NCBI GenBank assembly: GCA_018652335.1
Contig: JABICI010000061.1
Span: 1-39,542 of the forward strand
DNA: 39,542 bases
Reading direction: 5' to 3'
DNA from: Flavobacteriales bacterium
Lineage (GTDB): Bacteria; Bacteroidota; Bacteroidia; Flavobacteriales; BACL11
Below are positions 8,599-18,711 of the stretch, piece after piece; the stretch's first letter is position 1, and every line of letters starts with the position of its first letter. Below the pieces are notes generated by a model. That model ran no database searches and had not been told where the DNA came from. It saw nothing but the letters and a program-made list of their open reading frames with translations. Position numbers and translations under genes: made by a program.

Positions 8599-10335
8599 TT
8601 GAATATTATACAATTGCTACCAGATCATGTTGCAAATCAAATTGCAGCTGGAGAAGTAATACAACGACCTGCTTCAGCGGTTAAGGAGCTACTTGAAAAT
8701 GCATTAGACGCAGGAGCAAACGAAATCAAACTATATATTAAAGATGCTGGAAAAACACTCATACAAATCATTGATAATGGATGTGGGATGAGCAAAGAAG
8801 ATGCAAAAATTTGTTTTGAGCGTCATGCAACATCAAAGATAAAAAATGCAAATGATCTATTCAACATTAAAAGTATGGGTTTTAGAGGGGAAGCATTGGC
8901 ATCTATTGCAGCAATATCTCATGTTGAACTTAACTCAAAATTAACAGAAGATGAATTAGGAACCCTATTAATAATTGAGGGAAGTGAGATTAAGAAGAAT
9001 AATGAATGTTCATCCGCAAATGGGACATCAATTAAAGTTAAGAATCTATTTTACAATGTACCAGCAAGAAGGAATTTTTTAAAATCTGATCAGGTAGAGC
9101 TCAGACATATTACAGAAGAGTTCTGTAGAGTTTCGTTAGCGAACCCAAAGGTAAAAATGCAATTTTTTAATAATAACAATGAACTTTACCATCTGCCTCA
9201 ATCAAATTTCAGACAACGTATTGTCAATGTTTTTGGCAATAAAAAAAATGAGAGCTTAGTACCTGTAGAGGAAGAAACTTCACTTGTGAAATTAAATGGA
9301 TTCATTGGAAAACCAGAATCTGCTAAACGAACAAGAGGAGAACAGTATTTCTTTGTTAATAATAGATTTATCAAAAATAATTATTTGAATCATGCTGTTA
9401 AAAAAGCATTTGAAGAAGTTATACCTCAAAATTATTTTCCTTCTTACTTTATAAACTTAAGTATTGATACGAATTTAATAGATATAAATATTCATCCAAC
9501 CAAAACAGAGATTAAATTTGAAGATGAAAAATCTATTTATGCAATAATACGAGCAACAGTTAAAAAGTCACTTGGATCATATAACATTGCACCATCTATT
9601 GATTTTTCACAAGAGCAAGCATTTGACATAGACACTAGTTTAAGAAAACCTAAAAACATTAAAGAACCTATTATTAAAGTTGATTCGAATTATAATCCAT
9701 TTAACAACAAAAAGAACAATAACTATGATGATAATAGCGAGTATTTACAAGAAAATCTCATAAAAGAATTCACAGAGAAAAAGATTGAAAAAACATTTCA
9801 AATTGGAAATTGCTATATAGTTTATCCAAACGATAATGGTCTTTTACTTATCCATCAAAGAAGAGCACACAAGAGAATATTATTTGAATATTATAAAAAT
9901 GCATTTAAAAATGAAAAATCAAAATCACAAACATTATTATTTGCAAAAAGTATCAAACTAAACACTAAAGACATCAAAATTGTATCTAGTATAAGAACGG
10001 AACTTAATAAAATAGGGTTTTTATTTAAAATAGAGAAAAATGAATTAGTCTTTGATGGTATTCCAAGTGAGTGTCAAGAGATTAATTTACAGCCTTTAAT
10101 TGAAAATATTATTGAACAAAATAAAAGTAGTGATATCATCAAGTTAGATGTTAAAAATAATCTAGCTAAATCATTAGCCATATCTTTAGCAATTTCAAAA
10201 CAAAAAAAACTCAGCAACGATGAACAAAGAATGATAAAAGAAGAGTTACTTAAATGTGAAACCCCTAGCGTATGCCCTAGCAAAAAGAGAACAATGATAA
10301 ATTTAAGAACATCAGATTTAGAAAAATATTTTTAA
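8599..10335 (+). CDS. mutL: DNA mismatch repair protein MutL
   Basis: LLPDHVANQIAAGEVIQRPASAVKELLENALDAGA, DNGCGM, GFRGEALASIAAIS, TSIKVKNLFYNVPARRNFL. TTG start at 8599; an in-frame TAA at 8590-8592 leaves no room for an upstream ATG. Confidence 0.95.
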   Translation: MNIIQLLPDHVANQIAAGEVIQRPASAVKELLENALDAGANEIKLYIKDAGKTLIQIIDNGCGMSKEDAKICFERHATSKIKNANDLFNIKSMGFRGEALASIAAISHVELNSKLTEDELGTLLIIEGSEIKKNNECSSANGTSIKVKNLFYNVPARRNFLKSDQVELRHITEEFCRVSLANPKVKMQFFNNNNELYHLPQSNFRQRIVNVFGNKKNESLVPVEEETSLVKLNGFIGKPESAKRTRGEQYFFVNNRFIKNNYLNHAVKKAFEEVIPQNYFPSYFINLSIDTNLIDINIHPTKTEIKFEDEKSIYAIIRATVKKSLGSYNIAPSIDFSQEQAFDIDTSLRKPKNIKEPIIKVDSNYNPFNNKKNNNYDDNSEYLQENLIKEFTEKKIEKTFQIGNCYIVYPNDNGLLLIHQRRAHKRILFEYYKNAFKNEKSKSQTLLFAKSIKLNTKDIKIVSSIRTELNKIGFLFKIEKNELVFDGIPSECQEINLQPLIENIIEQNKSSDIIKLDVKNNLAKSLAISLAISKQKKLSNDEQRMIKEELLKCETPSVCPSKKRTMINLRTSDLEKYF

Positions 10336-10336
10336 A

Positions 10337-11047
10337 ATGTTTAGACCAACTTCATTTAGCCAATTACCCGAGATAATTAAAAACCTTCTTATAATTAATG
10401 GGCTATTATTTTTCGCAACAATAACCTTAGATAATTTTGGTATTGACCTAAATAAATTACTAGCACTTCATCAATTTCAATCACCAAATTTTAGACCGCA
10501 TCAGCTAATTACTCATTTTTTCATGCATGGAGATTTTACACATCTTTTCTTTAATATGTTTGCAATTTGGATGTTTGGGAAGACATTAGAAAATATTTGG
10601 GGAGCAAAACGATTTTTAACTTTTTATATAATTACAGCTTTAGGAGCTGCTGCAATACACATATTTGTTATTCAATACCAAATTTTTCAATTAGCAGAAT
10701 CTTCTGAAATGTTAGACTTAGCTAAAAAAGGACTGTATAACACAAGTAATATAAACTCACTACGATTAACTCAATTAGTATCCACTCCAACTGTTGGAGC
10801 ATCAGGTGCACTATTTGGAATTCTTTTAGCATTTGGAATGTTGTTCCCTAACACATTACTGTACATTTACTTTGCAATACCTATAAAAGTAAAATACTTT
10901 GTTATTATTTATGGTGCTTTAGAACTTTATGCCGGAATAAGTAATAATCCAGCCGACAATGTTGCACACTTTGCTCATTTAGGTGGTATGTTATTTGGTT
11001 ATTTATTATTGAAATATTGGCAAAAAAATAATACACAATTCTATTAA
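10337..11047 (+). CDS. Rhomboid-family intramembrane serine protease (1)
   Basis: THLFFNMFAIWMFG, catalytic GASGALFG, AHFAHLGGMLFGYL. Confidence 0.92.
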   Translation: MFRPTSFSQLPEIIKNLLIINGLLFFATITLDNFGIDLNKLLALHQFQSPNFRPHQLITHFFMHGDFTHLFFNMFAIWMFGKTLENIWGAKRFLTFYIITALGAAAIHIFVIQYQIFQLAESSEMLDLAKKGLYNTSNINSLRLTQLVSTPTVGASGALFGILLAFGMLFPNTLLYIYFAIPIKVKYFVIIYGALELYAGISNNPADNVAHFAHLGGMLFGYLLLKYWQKNNTQFY

Positions 11048-11925
11048 TGAAAAAAGTATTTTATAACTTTAAGGCTGAGTACACTAAGGGTTCAATTGTA
11101 AATAAACTCACCTATATAAACATCATTGTATTTGTTGTAATAAATATTATTGCTCTATTCGGATATATGTTCCAAACAGATATTTATTTATTTGTTCGAA
11201 AGTTATACCTACCTGCAAGCCTAACAACACTTATAAATCAACCATGGTCATTAATCACATATATGTTTTTACATAGTGGATTATTACATTTATTCTTCAA
11301 TTTAATTTGGTTACACTTTGGCGGTAAGTTATTTTTACAATATTTAAATTCAAAACAACTTTTAACAACATATGTTTTTGGAGGAATAAGTGGTGGACTT
11401 TTTTTTATTTTATTGTATAATTATATTCCTGTATTTAAACCATTTGCAGTAAATGCTTTAGCTGTCGGATCGTCCGCATCTGTATATGCTATAATGATAG
11501 CTGTTGCGACATACGTACCTAACTATACTGTTCAAATCCCTTTTCTTGGACTTATAAGATTAAAATATATTGCAATTTTTATGATCACTATGGATATTTT
11601 AAGTATTCCAAAAGAAAATGCGGGTGGGCATATTGCACACATTGGTGGTGCAATATTTGGATATTTCTATATTTATCAAATAAGGAAAGGAAGAGATATT
11701 AGTGATAATTTTTCATCTTTTCTTCAAAAATTGTCAAACACATTTAAACCAAAAAGCAATCTAAAGACAGTTCACAGAAGACCAAAAACTGATTATGAAT
11801 ACAATTCAAATAAATCAAGAGTTCAGAAAGAAGTTGACGAAATTCTAGAAAAAATTGCAAATTCAGGGTATGATAGCTTGAGCAAAGAAGAGAAAGCCCT
11901 TCTATTCAAAGCAAGTAAAAAGTAA
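11047..11925 (+). CDS. Rhomboid-family intramembrane serine protease (2)
   Basis: HLFFNLIWLHFGGKLF, GSSASVYA, GGHIAHIGGAIFGYFY; C-terminal cytosolic tail; TAATG overlap with the upstream gene. Confidence 0.88.
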   Translation: MKKVFYNFKAEYTKGSIVNKLTYINIIVFVVINIIALFGYMFQTDIYLFVRKLYLPASLTTLINQPWSLITYMFLHSGLLHLFFNLIWLHFGGKLFLQYLNSKQLLTTYVFGGISGGLFFILLYNYIPVFKPFAVNALAVGSSASVYAIMIAVATYVPNYTVQIPFLGLIRLKYIAIFMITMDILSIPKENAGGHIAHIGGAIFGYFYIYQIRKGRDISDNFSSFLQKLSNTFKPKSNLKTVHRRPKTDYEYNSNKSRVQKEVDEILEKIANSGYDSLSKEEKALLFKASKK

Positions 11926-12975
11926 ATGAAAAAATTATCCATTATAAATAAATTCCTGTTTTTACTTAATTCAATAAGTTTATTTTTGCTGGTACTTTCA
12001 TACTTATCAAAGTTTATAAACCCAAATGCTTTCTTGCCAATATCTTTTACTGGATTATTATACCCAATCTTATACCTGATCAACATTTTATTTTTAATCT
12101 ATTGGCTAGTAGGATTAAAAAGACAAGTTTGGCCTAATATTATTATTCTACTTTTTGGAATTAGTAATGTTAGTAGTTTTATTGGTTTGAATTCAAAAAA
12201 ACAAAATGAAGAAAAATCAAATCTAAAAATACTATCCTATAATGTACGATTATTTAACAAGTATAATTGGTTAGATGAAGATAAGGTATACAATAAAATT
12301 TCTAACTTTATTGATAAAGAGTCAGCTGATATAGTCTGTATTCAAGAGTTTTTTGTAAAAGATACAATACCTTCTTTAAATTACAAATACTATCATCTTG
12401 GAAATCAAAATATGAAAAGCAAATCGCATATGGCTATCTACAGTAAATACAACCAAATCAACAAAGAAACAGTTACAATTAAAGGTAAAAAAATGAATAA
12501 CATATGTATCTTTTCTGATATTGTAGTTAAAGAAGATACTTTAAGAGTATATAACTTACATTTAGCAAGCAACTGGTTTAATTCATCTGATTATTCTTTT
12601 ATATATAGACCAAAAAAAAGTGAGATAAAAAAAGGACTACTTGGTATTTCTGAGCGTATGAGAGTCAGCTTTAAAAAGAGAGCAAATGAGGCCTCAATAA
12701 TACGTAAGCACATAGACTCAAGCCCCTACCCTGTTATTTTGTGTGGAGACTTTAATGACACACCTATGTCATATTCTTACAATAAAATAAAAGGAGAATT
12801 ATCTGATGCATTTTGTCTTTCAGGAAAAGGAACAGGAAATTCTTATGTGAAAATCCCTACATTGAGAATTGACTACATAATGCATGATAAACATATAAAT
12901 AGCATAAACTTCAAAACTCATAATTTAATACTTTCTGATCATTATGCAATAAGTTGTGAGATAACTAATCCTTAA
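11926..12975 (+). CDS. Endonuclease/exonuclease/phosphatase family protein
   Basis: N-terminal TM helices then LSYNVRLFN, CIQEFF, LCGDFNDTP, RIDYIMHD, LSDHYAIS motifs. Confidence 0.9.
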   Translation: MKKLSIINKFLFLLNSISLFLLVLSYLSKFINPNAFLPISFTGLLYPILYLINILFLIYWLVGLKRQVWPNIIILLFGISNVSSFIGLNSKKQNEEKSNLKILSYNVRLFNKYNWLDEDKVYNKISNFIDKESADIVCIQEFFVKDTIPSLNYKYYHLGNQNMKSKSHMAIYSKYNQINKETVTIKGKKMNNICIFSDIVVKEDTLRVYNLHLASNWFNSSDYSFIYRPKKSEIKKGLLGISERMRVSFKKRANEASIIRKHIDSSPYPVILCGDFNDTPMSYSYNKIKGELSDAFCLSGKGTGNSYVKIPTLRIDYIMHDKHINSINFKTHNLILSDHYAISCEITNP

Positions 12976-13945
12976 TTAAAAGATACTCTAGTTGGTTAGG
13001 GTAAATTCGTTCTATTTTAACACCATTTGGTAATTTCTCAAATTTTACCTCTAGATATTTCTGATTCATTAATCTACTTGCATCAACAAATATTTCTAAA
13101 AAATCAGTTTCTAATAAAGAAAAATTCTCTTTAGAAACTCGCAAAGTAATTACAACATTGCTAGGAAAGAGTTTTAAATTATAATCTGCTTCAAGATTTC
13201 TAATACTAACTTTTTTTAAGATATTATCTTCAACATAAGAACCAACTTTAATATCAACAAAAACATCTGATGAATTACAAAATATTCCTTCTGGAATATT
13301 TAATGGAACACTTCTAAAACAGCTTGTATCTAAATTAGTAATTACTAATTTAGATGTTGAAATATTATCAATTAAATCTAATGCATCTTGTTCGCCAAAA
13401 ATAAGAACTTTGTTACTACTCATCGAAATTTTAGAAGAGAACCAAAATGATTGCTTCAAAGTGATATCATATTCTAAGTCAATTGGCACATATTTATTTG
13501 CTCTTTTAGCAAAATTTAAATTTATTTTACTTGGACTGACATCCAATATCTCAAAAGAGGGACCAAGAATAAAAGAAATTTTCTGTCGATTTGAATTAAG
13601 ATTGAAAAATAGTTCAGTATTATTACCTTTTGGCTTCGAATTAGCCAAATTTAAATTTAGATCTATCTGAGAATTATTAAATAGATTAAATGTTACAATT
13701 GAAATTCCAGAAGACTTAACACGTACTTCAATATAATCTAATAGAGAATCAACTGCGATCAAATCATTTGGATAGTTATAATAACTTACAGGAATAACTA
13801 TGGTTGTTTCATGTGTTTTTGACAACACTGTAAGAAACCAAAATGATAAAGAAACTATAAAGAAAAAAAAATAAGAACTGAATTTCTTGTTAGTTATTGA
13901 TAACTTAAAAAAAATCAATAGTTTTTTTAAGTTATCTGCAATCAT
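12965..13945 (-). CDS. YbbR-like domain protein (CdaR-like)
   Basis: N-terminal TM followed by TIVIPVSYYNYPNDLIAVDSLLDYIEVRVKSSG, resembling YbbR repeats; sits directly downstream of yajC on the same strand. Confidence 0.7.
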   Translation of the reverse strand: MIADNLKKLLIFFKLSITNKKFSSYFFFFIVSLSFWFLTVLSKTHETTIVIPVSYYNYPNDLIAVDSLLDYIEVRVKSSGISIVTFNLFNNSQIDLNLNLANSKPKGNNTELFFNLNSNRQKISFILGPSFEILDVSPSKINLNFAKRANKYVPIDLEYDITLKQSFWFSSKISMSSNKVLIFGEQDALDLIDNISTSKLVITNLDTSCFRSVPLNIPEGIFCNSSDVFVDIKVGSYVEDNILKKVSIRNLEADYNLKLFPSNVVITLRVSKENFSLLETDFLEIFVDASRLMNQKYLEVKFEKLPNGVKIERIYPNQLEYLLIKD

Positions 13946-14238
13946 TTTTGATCAATTTCAGCTTTTCTGCTAATAGAGACAGCAGTCTTTTCAATTTTCA
14001 AAAAGACTCCTGAAGTAACCTCAACCAGTAAGGTTTCATCTTTAACTTCTGTAATCTTAGCATGAATACCTCCTATAGTTATAACTCGATCACCTTTCTT
14101 AAGATTTGAACGATATTCGTTCTCTTTTTTTTGTTTCTTGATTTGTGGACGGATCATAAAAAAATACATGACCGCAAAAATCATTCCAAACATAATTAAT
14201 GAACTCATACCTGAACCAGTTGCTTGTAATAATATCAT
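13942..14238 (-). CDS. yajC: Preprotein translocase subunit YajC
   Basis: MFGMIFAVMYFFMIRPQIKKQKKENEYRSNLKKGDRVITIGGIHAKI. Confidence 0.93.
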   Translation of the reverse strand: MILLQATGSGMSSLIMFGMIFAVMYFFMIRPQIKKQKKENEYRSNLKKGDRVITIGGIHAKITEVKDETLLVEVTSGVFLKIEKTAVSISRKAEIDQK

Positions 14239-14249
14239 ATTAAAAAATT

Positions 14250-14708
14250 TTAGGAGACTAATATAGTTCCTTTAATTAATAAAACCTTGGTACTTGGAAT
14301 TGCATTAGTTATCAAGGTAATTGTTTTGTTTTGTTTTCCTTTTTTGCTACCACTATTAAATGTAACTTTTATTTTTGCTGTAGCTCCAACATCTATTAAT
14401 TCTTTAGGCCATTCCGGAACAGTACAACCGCAACTTGCTTTAACTGATCTTATTAACAGTGGAGCATTTCCTATATTTTTGATTATGAATTCAGTCTTAA
14501 TTGATTCATTCTGATTAAGCTCTCCAAAATCAAAAAAATCCTTCATAATTGATATAATGGGCGCTTTAATATCTTTTTGTAGTTGTTTAGCAGAAGTAGG
14601 GTTCTGAACTAAATCAACAGTTATTTTTTCACTATTATCATTTAAACAAGAAGTAAAAGCAATAGCAAGAAAACAAATGCAAACTAATTTCATAATATCT
14701 TTATTCAT
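14250..14708 (-). CDS. DUF1573-family lipoprotein
   Basis: Lipobox AFTSC; FDFGELNQNESIKTEFIIKNIGNAPLLIRSVKASCGCTVPEWPK. Confidence 0.88.
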   Translation of the reverse strand: MNKDIMKLVCICFLAIAFTSCLNDNSEKITVDLVQNPTSAKQLQKDIKAPIISIMKDFFDFGELNQNESIKTEFIIKNIGNAPLLIRSVKASCGCTVPEWPKELIDVGATAKIKVTFNSGSKKGKQNKTITLITNAIPSTKVLLIKGTILVS

Positions 14709-15637
14709 TAAACTAATCCTCTTCCTGATTTCTTAATCTTTCCATCTCTAGTAAAAGTTTTTACAAAATTATCTAACAAACCATTAACAAATAATTTGCT
14801 TTTTTCTGTGCTATAATATTTTGAGATTTCAATGTATTCATTCATTGATACTTTCACAGGTAAATTTGGCATTAATAATATCTCTGCGAAAGCCATTTTA
14901 AGAAAAAGTTGATCCATTTTAGCTATTCTATCTAGCTCCCAGTTTTTAGCAAATTTTTCAATAATTTTTTCGTAATCTGAATTATTAACTATTGTATTTC
15001 TAAAAAGAGCTACTGCAAATTCTTTGTCTGTTTTATCTTTAAAAGCTAAACTTGGATTAAAGTTTAAATCATCTTTAATATCACCAAAAATAATAGTTGC
15101 AATAAATGGTAAATCATCAATCCAATAAATACTTCTTTCTTCAAGAATATGATGGACGAGTTCATGATTTAGGACAAAATCGTTTAATAAATCAATAATA
15201 AACTTCTTTTCTGATTTGAGTGATAAGTTTTGAGATCCTAAATAATTAATATAAAGATCTGATTTAATAATTACATTAAATAACTTACGTGCAATATCAT
15301 GATCGTTATTCAACCAAATTCCTGAAACTTTAGAAATTCTTGTCATTAAAGAGTCGTTCTCTCTAATTAAACAAACAATTTTGTTGTTAACAAATTTAGT
15401 GTTTGGATCTAAGTCTGAGGAATTAGGAAGATGTTTCTTTTTACCATCTTCATAAAAATTATTCGCGTACTTGACTATTTCAATAAGCAAAGATAAAACA
15501 ACTAATTTAAGTTCTACAACTTCATTAAAATGCTTTAGCATTGCTTTCTCAGCAAGTGGTAATTGGCTATCTTTTGTTGATAGAAAGGAATACAAAGATT
15601 GCATTACCTTTATTCTAATATGTCTTCTGCTAAGCAT
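14708..15637 (-). CDS. nusB: Transcription antitermination protein NusB (long Bacteroidetes form)
   Basis: LSRRHIRIKVMQSLYSF N-terminus; C-terminal MDQLFLKMAFAEILLMPNLPVKVSMNEYIEISKYYSTEKSKLFVNGLLD. Confidence 0.88.
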   Translation of the reverse strand: MLSRRHIRIKVMQSLYSFLSTKDSQLPLAEKAMLKHFNEVVELKLVVLSLLIEIVKYANNFYEDGKKKHLPNSSDLDPNTKFVNNKIVCLIRENDSLMTRISKVSGIWLNNDHDIARKLFNVIIKSDLYINYLGSQNLSLKSEKKFIIDLLNDFVLNHELVHHILEERSIYWIDDLPFIATIIFGDIKDDLNFNPSLAFKDKTDKEFAVALFRNTIVNNSDYEKIIEKFAKNWELDRIAKMDQLFLKMAFAEILLMPNLPVKVSMNEYIEISKYYSTEKSKLFVNGLLDNFVKTFTRDGKIKKSGRGLV

Positions 15638-15644
15638 TAATAAT

Positions 15645-16733
15645 TTATTTGTTTTTATTAGATATTCGTTGCTTAGCTATTTTAAGAGCTGCATCATTAG
15701 TAGGAATACCTTCATTATCTGCTTTTTTCAATATTTCCAATGTTGTTTCATAAATTTCTCTAGTTTGTTGTATAGAATGATCTCTATCATAACCATTAAT
15801 TTCAGAGTAAACATTAATTAATCCACCAGCATTTATTAGAAAATCTGGTGCATAACAGATTCCTTTATCTAAGCATAATTTTCCATCTCTATCTTCATCG
15901 GCTAATTGATTATTAGCTGCTCCGGCAATTATATCACATTTTAATCTGCTTATTGTATCAGGGTTAACAGTTGCTCCCAACGCACATGGAGCATAAATAT
16001 CAATATCTAAATCATAAATATTTTCATCTAATGCTATTTTAGCATTATATTTTTTCGAAATATTGCTTAGGTGTTCTTTATTTATATCATTAATAATCAC
16101 TGATGCACCTTCATTTGTTAAATGCATTAACAAATTTTCCCCAACATGACCAACACCTTGAATTAATATTCTTTTATCTTTTAAATTATTGTTACCCCAT
16201 TTAAATTGAGCTGCCGCTTTCATACCCATGTAAACTCCGTAAGCTGTAACAGGAGAAGGATCCCCGCTACCACCCATACTTTCAGGAATACCAGTAACGT
16301 GCTTTGTTTCTGACCTAACATACTCCATATCTTTAGTGCTCATACCAACATCTTCTGCAGTTATATATCTTCCATTTAGACTATCAACAAATTGACCAAA
16401 TTTACACATCAATTTTTTATCTTTTTGGGTTTTCGAATCTCCAATAATAACAGCTTTCCCCCCTCCTAATTTAAGACCAGAAATCGCTGCTTTATAAGTC
16501 ATTCCTCTAGAAAGCCTTAAAACATCATTTAGAGCATCTTCTTTACTAGAGTAATTCCACATCCTGGTTCCACCTAAAGCAGGTCCCAGTGTTGTATCAT
16601 GAATTGCAATAATTGCTTTAAGACCAGTATCCTTATCTTCACAATACACTACATTTTCATGTCCTGAAACGATAATTTTTTTGATTGATAAAATATCTTT
16701 AGACTTTGTATCTGGTGAATTGGCTGTTTTCAT
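15645..16733 (-). CDS. Glu/Leu/Phe/Val dehydrogenase (leucine dehydrogenase-like)
   Basis: HDTTLGPALGGTRMW, LSRGMTYKAAISGLKLGGGKAVIIGD, GVGHVGENLL. Confidence 0.9.
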   Translation of the reverse strand: MKTANSPDTKSKDILSIKKIIVSGHENVVYCEDKDTGLKAIIAIHDTTLGPALGGTRMWNYSSKEDALNDVLRLSRGMTYKAAISGLKLGGGKAVIIGDSKTQKDKKLMCKFGQFVDSLNGRYITAEDVGMSTKDMEYVRSETKHVTGIPESMGGSGDPSPVTAYGVYMGMKAAAQFKWGNNNLKDKRILIQGVGHVGENLLMHLTNEGASVIINDINKEHLSNISKKYNAKIALDENIYDLDIDIYAPCALGATVNPDTISRLKCDIIAGAANNQLADEDRDGKLCLDKGICYAPDFLINAGGLINVYSEINGYDRDHSIQQTREIYETTLEILKKADNEGIPTNDAALKIAKQRISNKNK

Positions 16734-16824
16734 AAATATGTCAGTTTTTATTCTTATTTAATTTAATAACTCAAATTCTATGTGAAATAAATCATATTTT
16801 TAAAGCGGTCGCGAATTTACTTAT

Positions 16825-16832
16825 TATTTTTG
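16825..16832 (+). promoter_or_regulatory. TAnnTTTG -7 element (TATTTTTG) upstream of ABC transporter
   Basis: Matches TAnnTTTG; 29 nt between the element and ATG 16862. Confidence 0.4.
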
Positions 16833-16861
16833 GCAAATCATTTAAAGTATTTACTCAATTC

Positions 16862-18610
16862 ATGCAAAACTTAAAATATCTCAACAAATTTCTTTGGAAT
16901 TATCGTAATTCACTAATAATTGGCGGATTATTTATTTTAATTGCTAATTTATTTGCTCTATATCCTGCAGAGTTTGTAAGAAAAGCATTTGATTTTGTAT
17001 CGGAAAATATTAGCAAAGATAGCAACTCTAATTCAGTGATTTATTTCACTTTAATAAAATACAGTGCACTTATAATCTCATTTGCATTGCTGAAAGGACT
17101 GTTTATGTTCTTCATGAGACAAACGATAATTGTTATGAGTAGAAAAATTGAATTTGATTTAAAAAATGAAATCTACAATCAATATCAAAACTTAAGTATT
17201 AGTTTTTACAACAAAAACAAAACAGGTGATTTAATGAACAGGATTTCAGAAGACGTGACCAGAGTGAGAATGTATTTAGGACCTGCAATTATGTATGGTA
17301 TCAATACAACGATTTTGTTTTACTTAGTTATAAGCAAAATGATGAGTGTAAGTCATAAACTTACATTATATGTACTAATTCCTTTACCAATTTTAGCTTG
17401 CTTAATATATATAGTAAGTACTAAAATAAATAAAAAGAGTGAAAGAGTACAAGAACAATTATCTGCCTTGACGACTATATCACAAGAAACATTTTCAGGT
17501 ATTAAGATAATAAAGTCATTTAACAATGAAAAAAATTCATGGCTCATGTTTCTGAAAGCATGTAAGCAATACACATCTAAACAAATAAATCTAGTTAAAA
17601 TTGAAGCTATTTTCTTTCCATTAATTGTCACAATGATTGGAATGAGTACAATATTTATTATTTACGTTGGTGGAATGGAAAGCTATAGTGGAAACATAAC
17701 AACAGGAAATATTGCTGAATTCATTATATATGTTAATATGTTAGCTTGGCCAGTTGCTTCATTAGGATGGATTACGTCAATAATTCAAAGAGCTGCCGCA
17801 TCACAAAAAAGAATAAACAACTTCTTACTAAAAAAGCCTGAAATTAAGAATAAATCTAAAAATAATTCAAAAATAGAGGGTGATTTACATTTCAAAAATG
17901 TTTCATTTATACATAATGACACAAAAATTAAAGCACTAAACAAAATTAATTTCGTAATTAAAGAAGGGGAGTCGCTTGGGATATTTGGTAAAACAGGTAG
18001 CGGAAAATCAACAATTGCAAATCTTGTTTGTAGATTATATGACCCAAACAGAGGAAAAATATCATTAGGAGATAAAGATTTAAAAGATCTAAATCTTTAC
18101 AACCTACGATCATCAATTGGATATGTTCCTCAGGATGGATATTTATTTTCAGGCGCTATTAGCGAAAATATATCATTCTCTTCAAATAAAAAAACAGATC
18201 AAGAAATAATAAACGCATCAAAAAAAGCAGAAATATTTGATGAAATTACAAACTTCTCACAAGGTTACAATACAATAATAGGTGAAAGAGGTGTAAAGCT
18301 TTCAGGAGGACAAAGACAAAGATTAGCAATTGCACGTACATTCTATAAAAATCCTGATTTATATATCTTTGATGATTGTTTATCAGCTGTAGATGCTAAA
18401 AAAGAACAAAAAATATTAAGAAATTTAAAAAAATTAACCAAAAGAAAAACATCAATTCTAATCAGCCATAGAATCTCAACAATTAAACATTGTGACAATA
18501 TAATAGTTTTAAATAATGGTGAAATAGTTGAACGCGGATCACATGAGGATCTTATTCAGAAAAAAGGAATTTACTACAAAATCAATGAAACTCAAAATAA
18601 TTCAATTTAG
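16862..18610 (+). CDS. ABC transporter, fused permease/ATP-binding (MdlB/MsbA-like exporter)
   Basis: TM region plus Walker A GIFGKTGSGKST, signature LSGGQRQRLAIART, Walker B LYIFDDCLSAVD. Confidence 0.92.
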   Translation: MQNLKYLNKFLWNYRNSLIIGGLFILIANLFALYPAEFVRKAFDFVSENISKDSNSNSVIYFTLIKYSALIISFALLKGLFMFFMRQTIIVMSRKIEFDLKNEIYNQYQNLSISFYNKNKTGDLMNRISEDVTRVRMYLGPAIMYGINTTILFYLVISKMMSVSHKLTLYVLIPLPILACLIYIVSTKINKKSERVQEQLSALTTISQETFSGIKIIKSFNNEKNSWLMFLKACKQYTSKQINLVKIEAIFFPLIVTMIGMSTIFIIYVGGMESYSGNITTGNIAEFIIYVNMLAWPVASLGWITSIIQRAAASQKRINNFLLKKPEIKNKSKNNSKIEGDLHFKNVSFIHNDTKIKALNKINFVIKEGESLGIFGKTGSGKSTIANLVCRLYDPNRGKISLGDKDLKDLNLYNLRSSIGYVPQDGYLFSGAISENISFSSNKKTDQEIINASKKAEIFDEITNFSQGYNTIIGERGVKLSGGQRQRLAIARTFYKNPDLYIFDDCLSAVDAKKEQKILRNLKKLTKRKTSILISHRISTIKHCDNIIVLNNGEIVERGSHEDLIQKKGIYYKINETQNNSI

Positions 18611-18711
18611 AACATAAAAAAGATTTCTATTTGTTAATAATTTATTAAGCTTGATAAGTTAAAAGCATATAAATATCTCTTACCTTTATACTTTAAAAAT
18701 TAATTCTAGTA

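Noticed and set aside
11823-12086. 87-aa minus-strand ORF over the rhomboid/EEP junction
   Set aside because: Antisense to two well-supported CDSs; no recognisable motif.
13410-14514. Plus-strand ORFs 13410..13670 and 14287..14514
   Set aside because: Antisense shadows of the YbbR-like and DUF1573 genes.
15471-15821. 116-aa plus-strand ORF antisense to nusB and the Leu dehydrogenase gene
   Set aside because: Spans two conserved genes on the opposite strand; low-complexity hydrophobic composition expected from AT-rich antisense.
16810-16820. Locally GC-rich GCGGTCGCG patch upstream of the ABC transporter
   Set aside because: Stands out against AT-rich background but is short, with no convincing dyad or known operator match.
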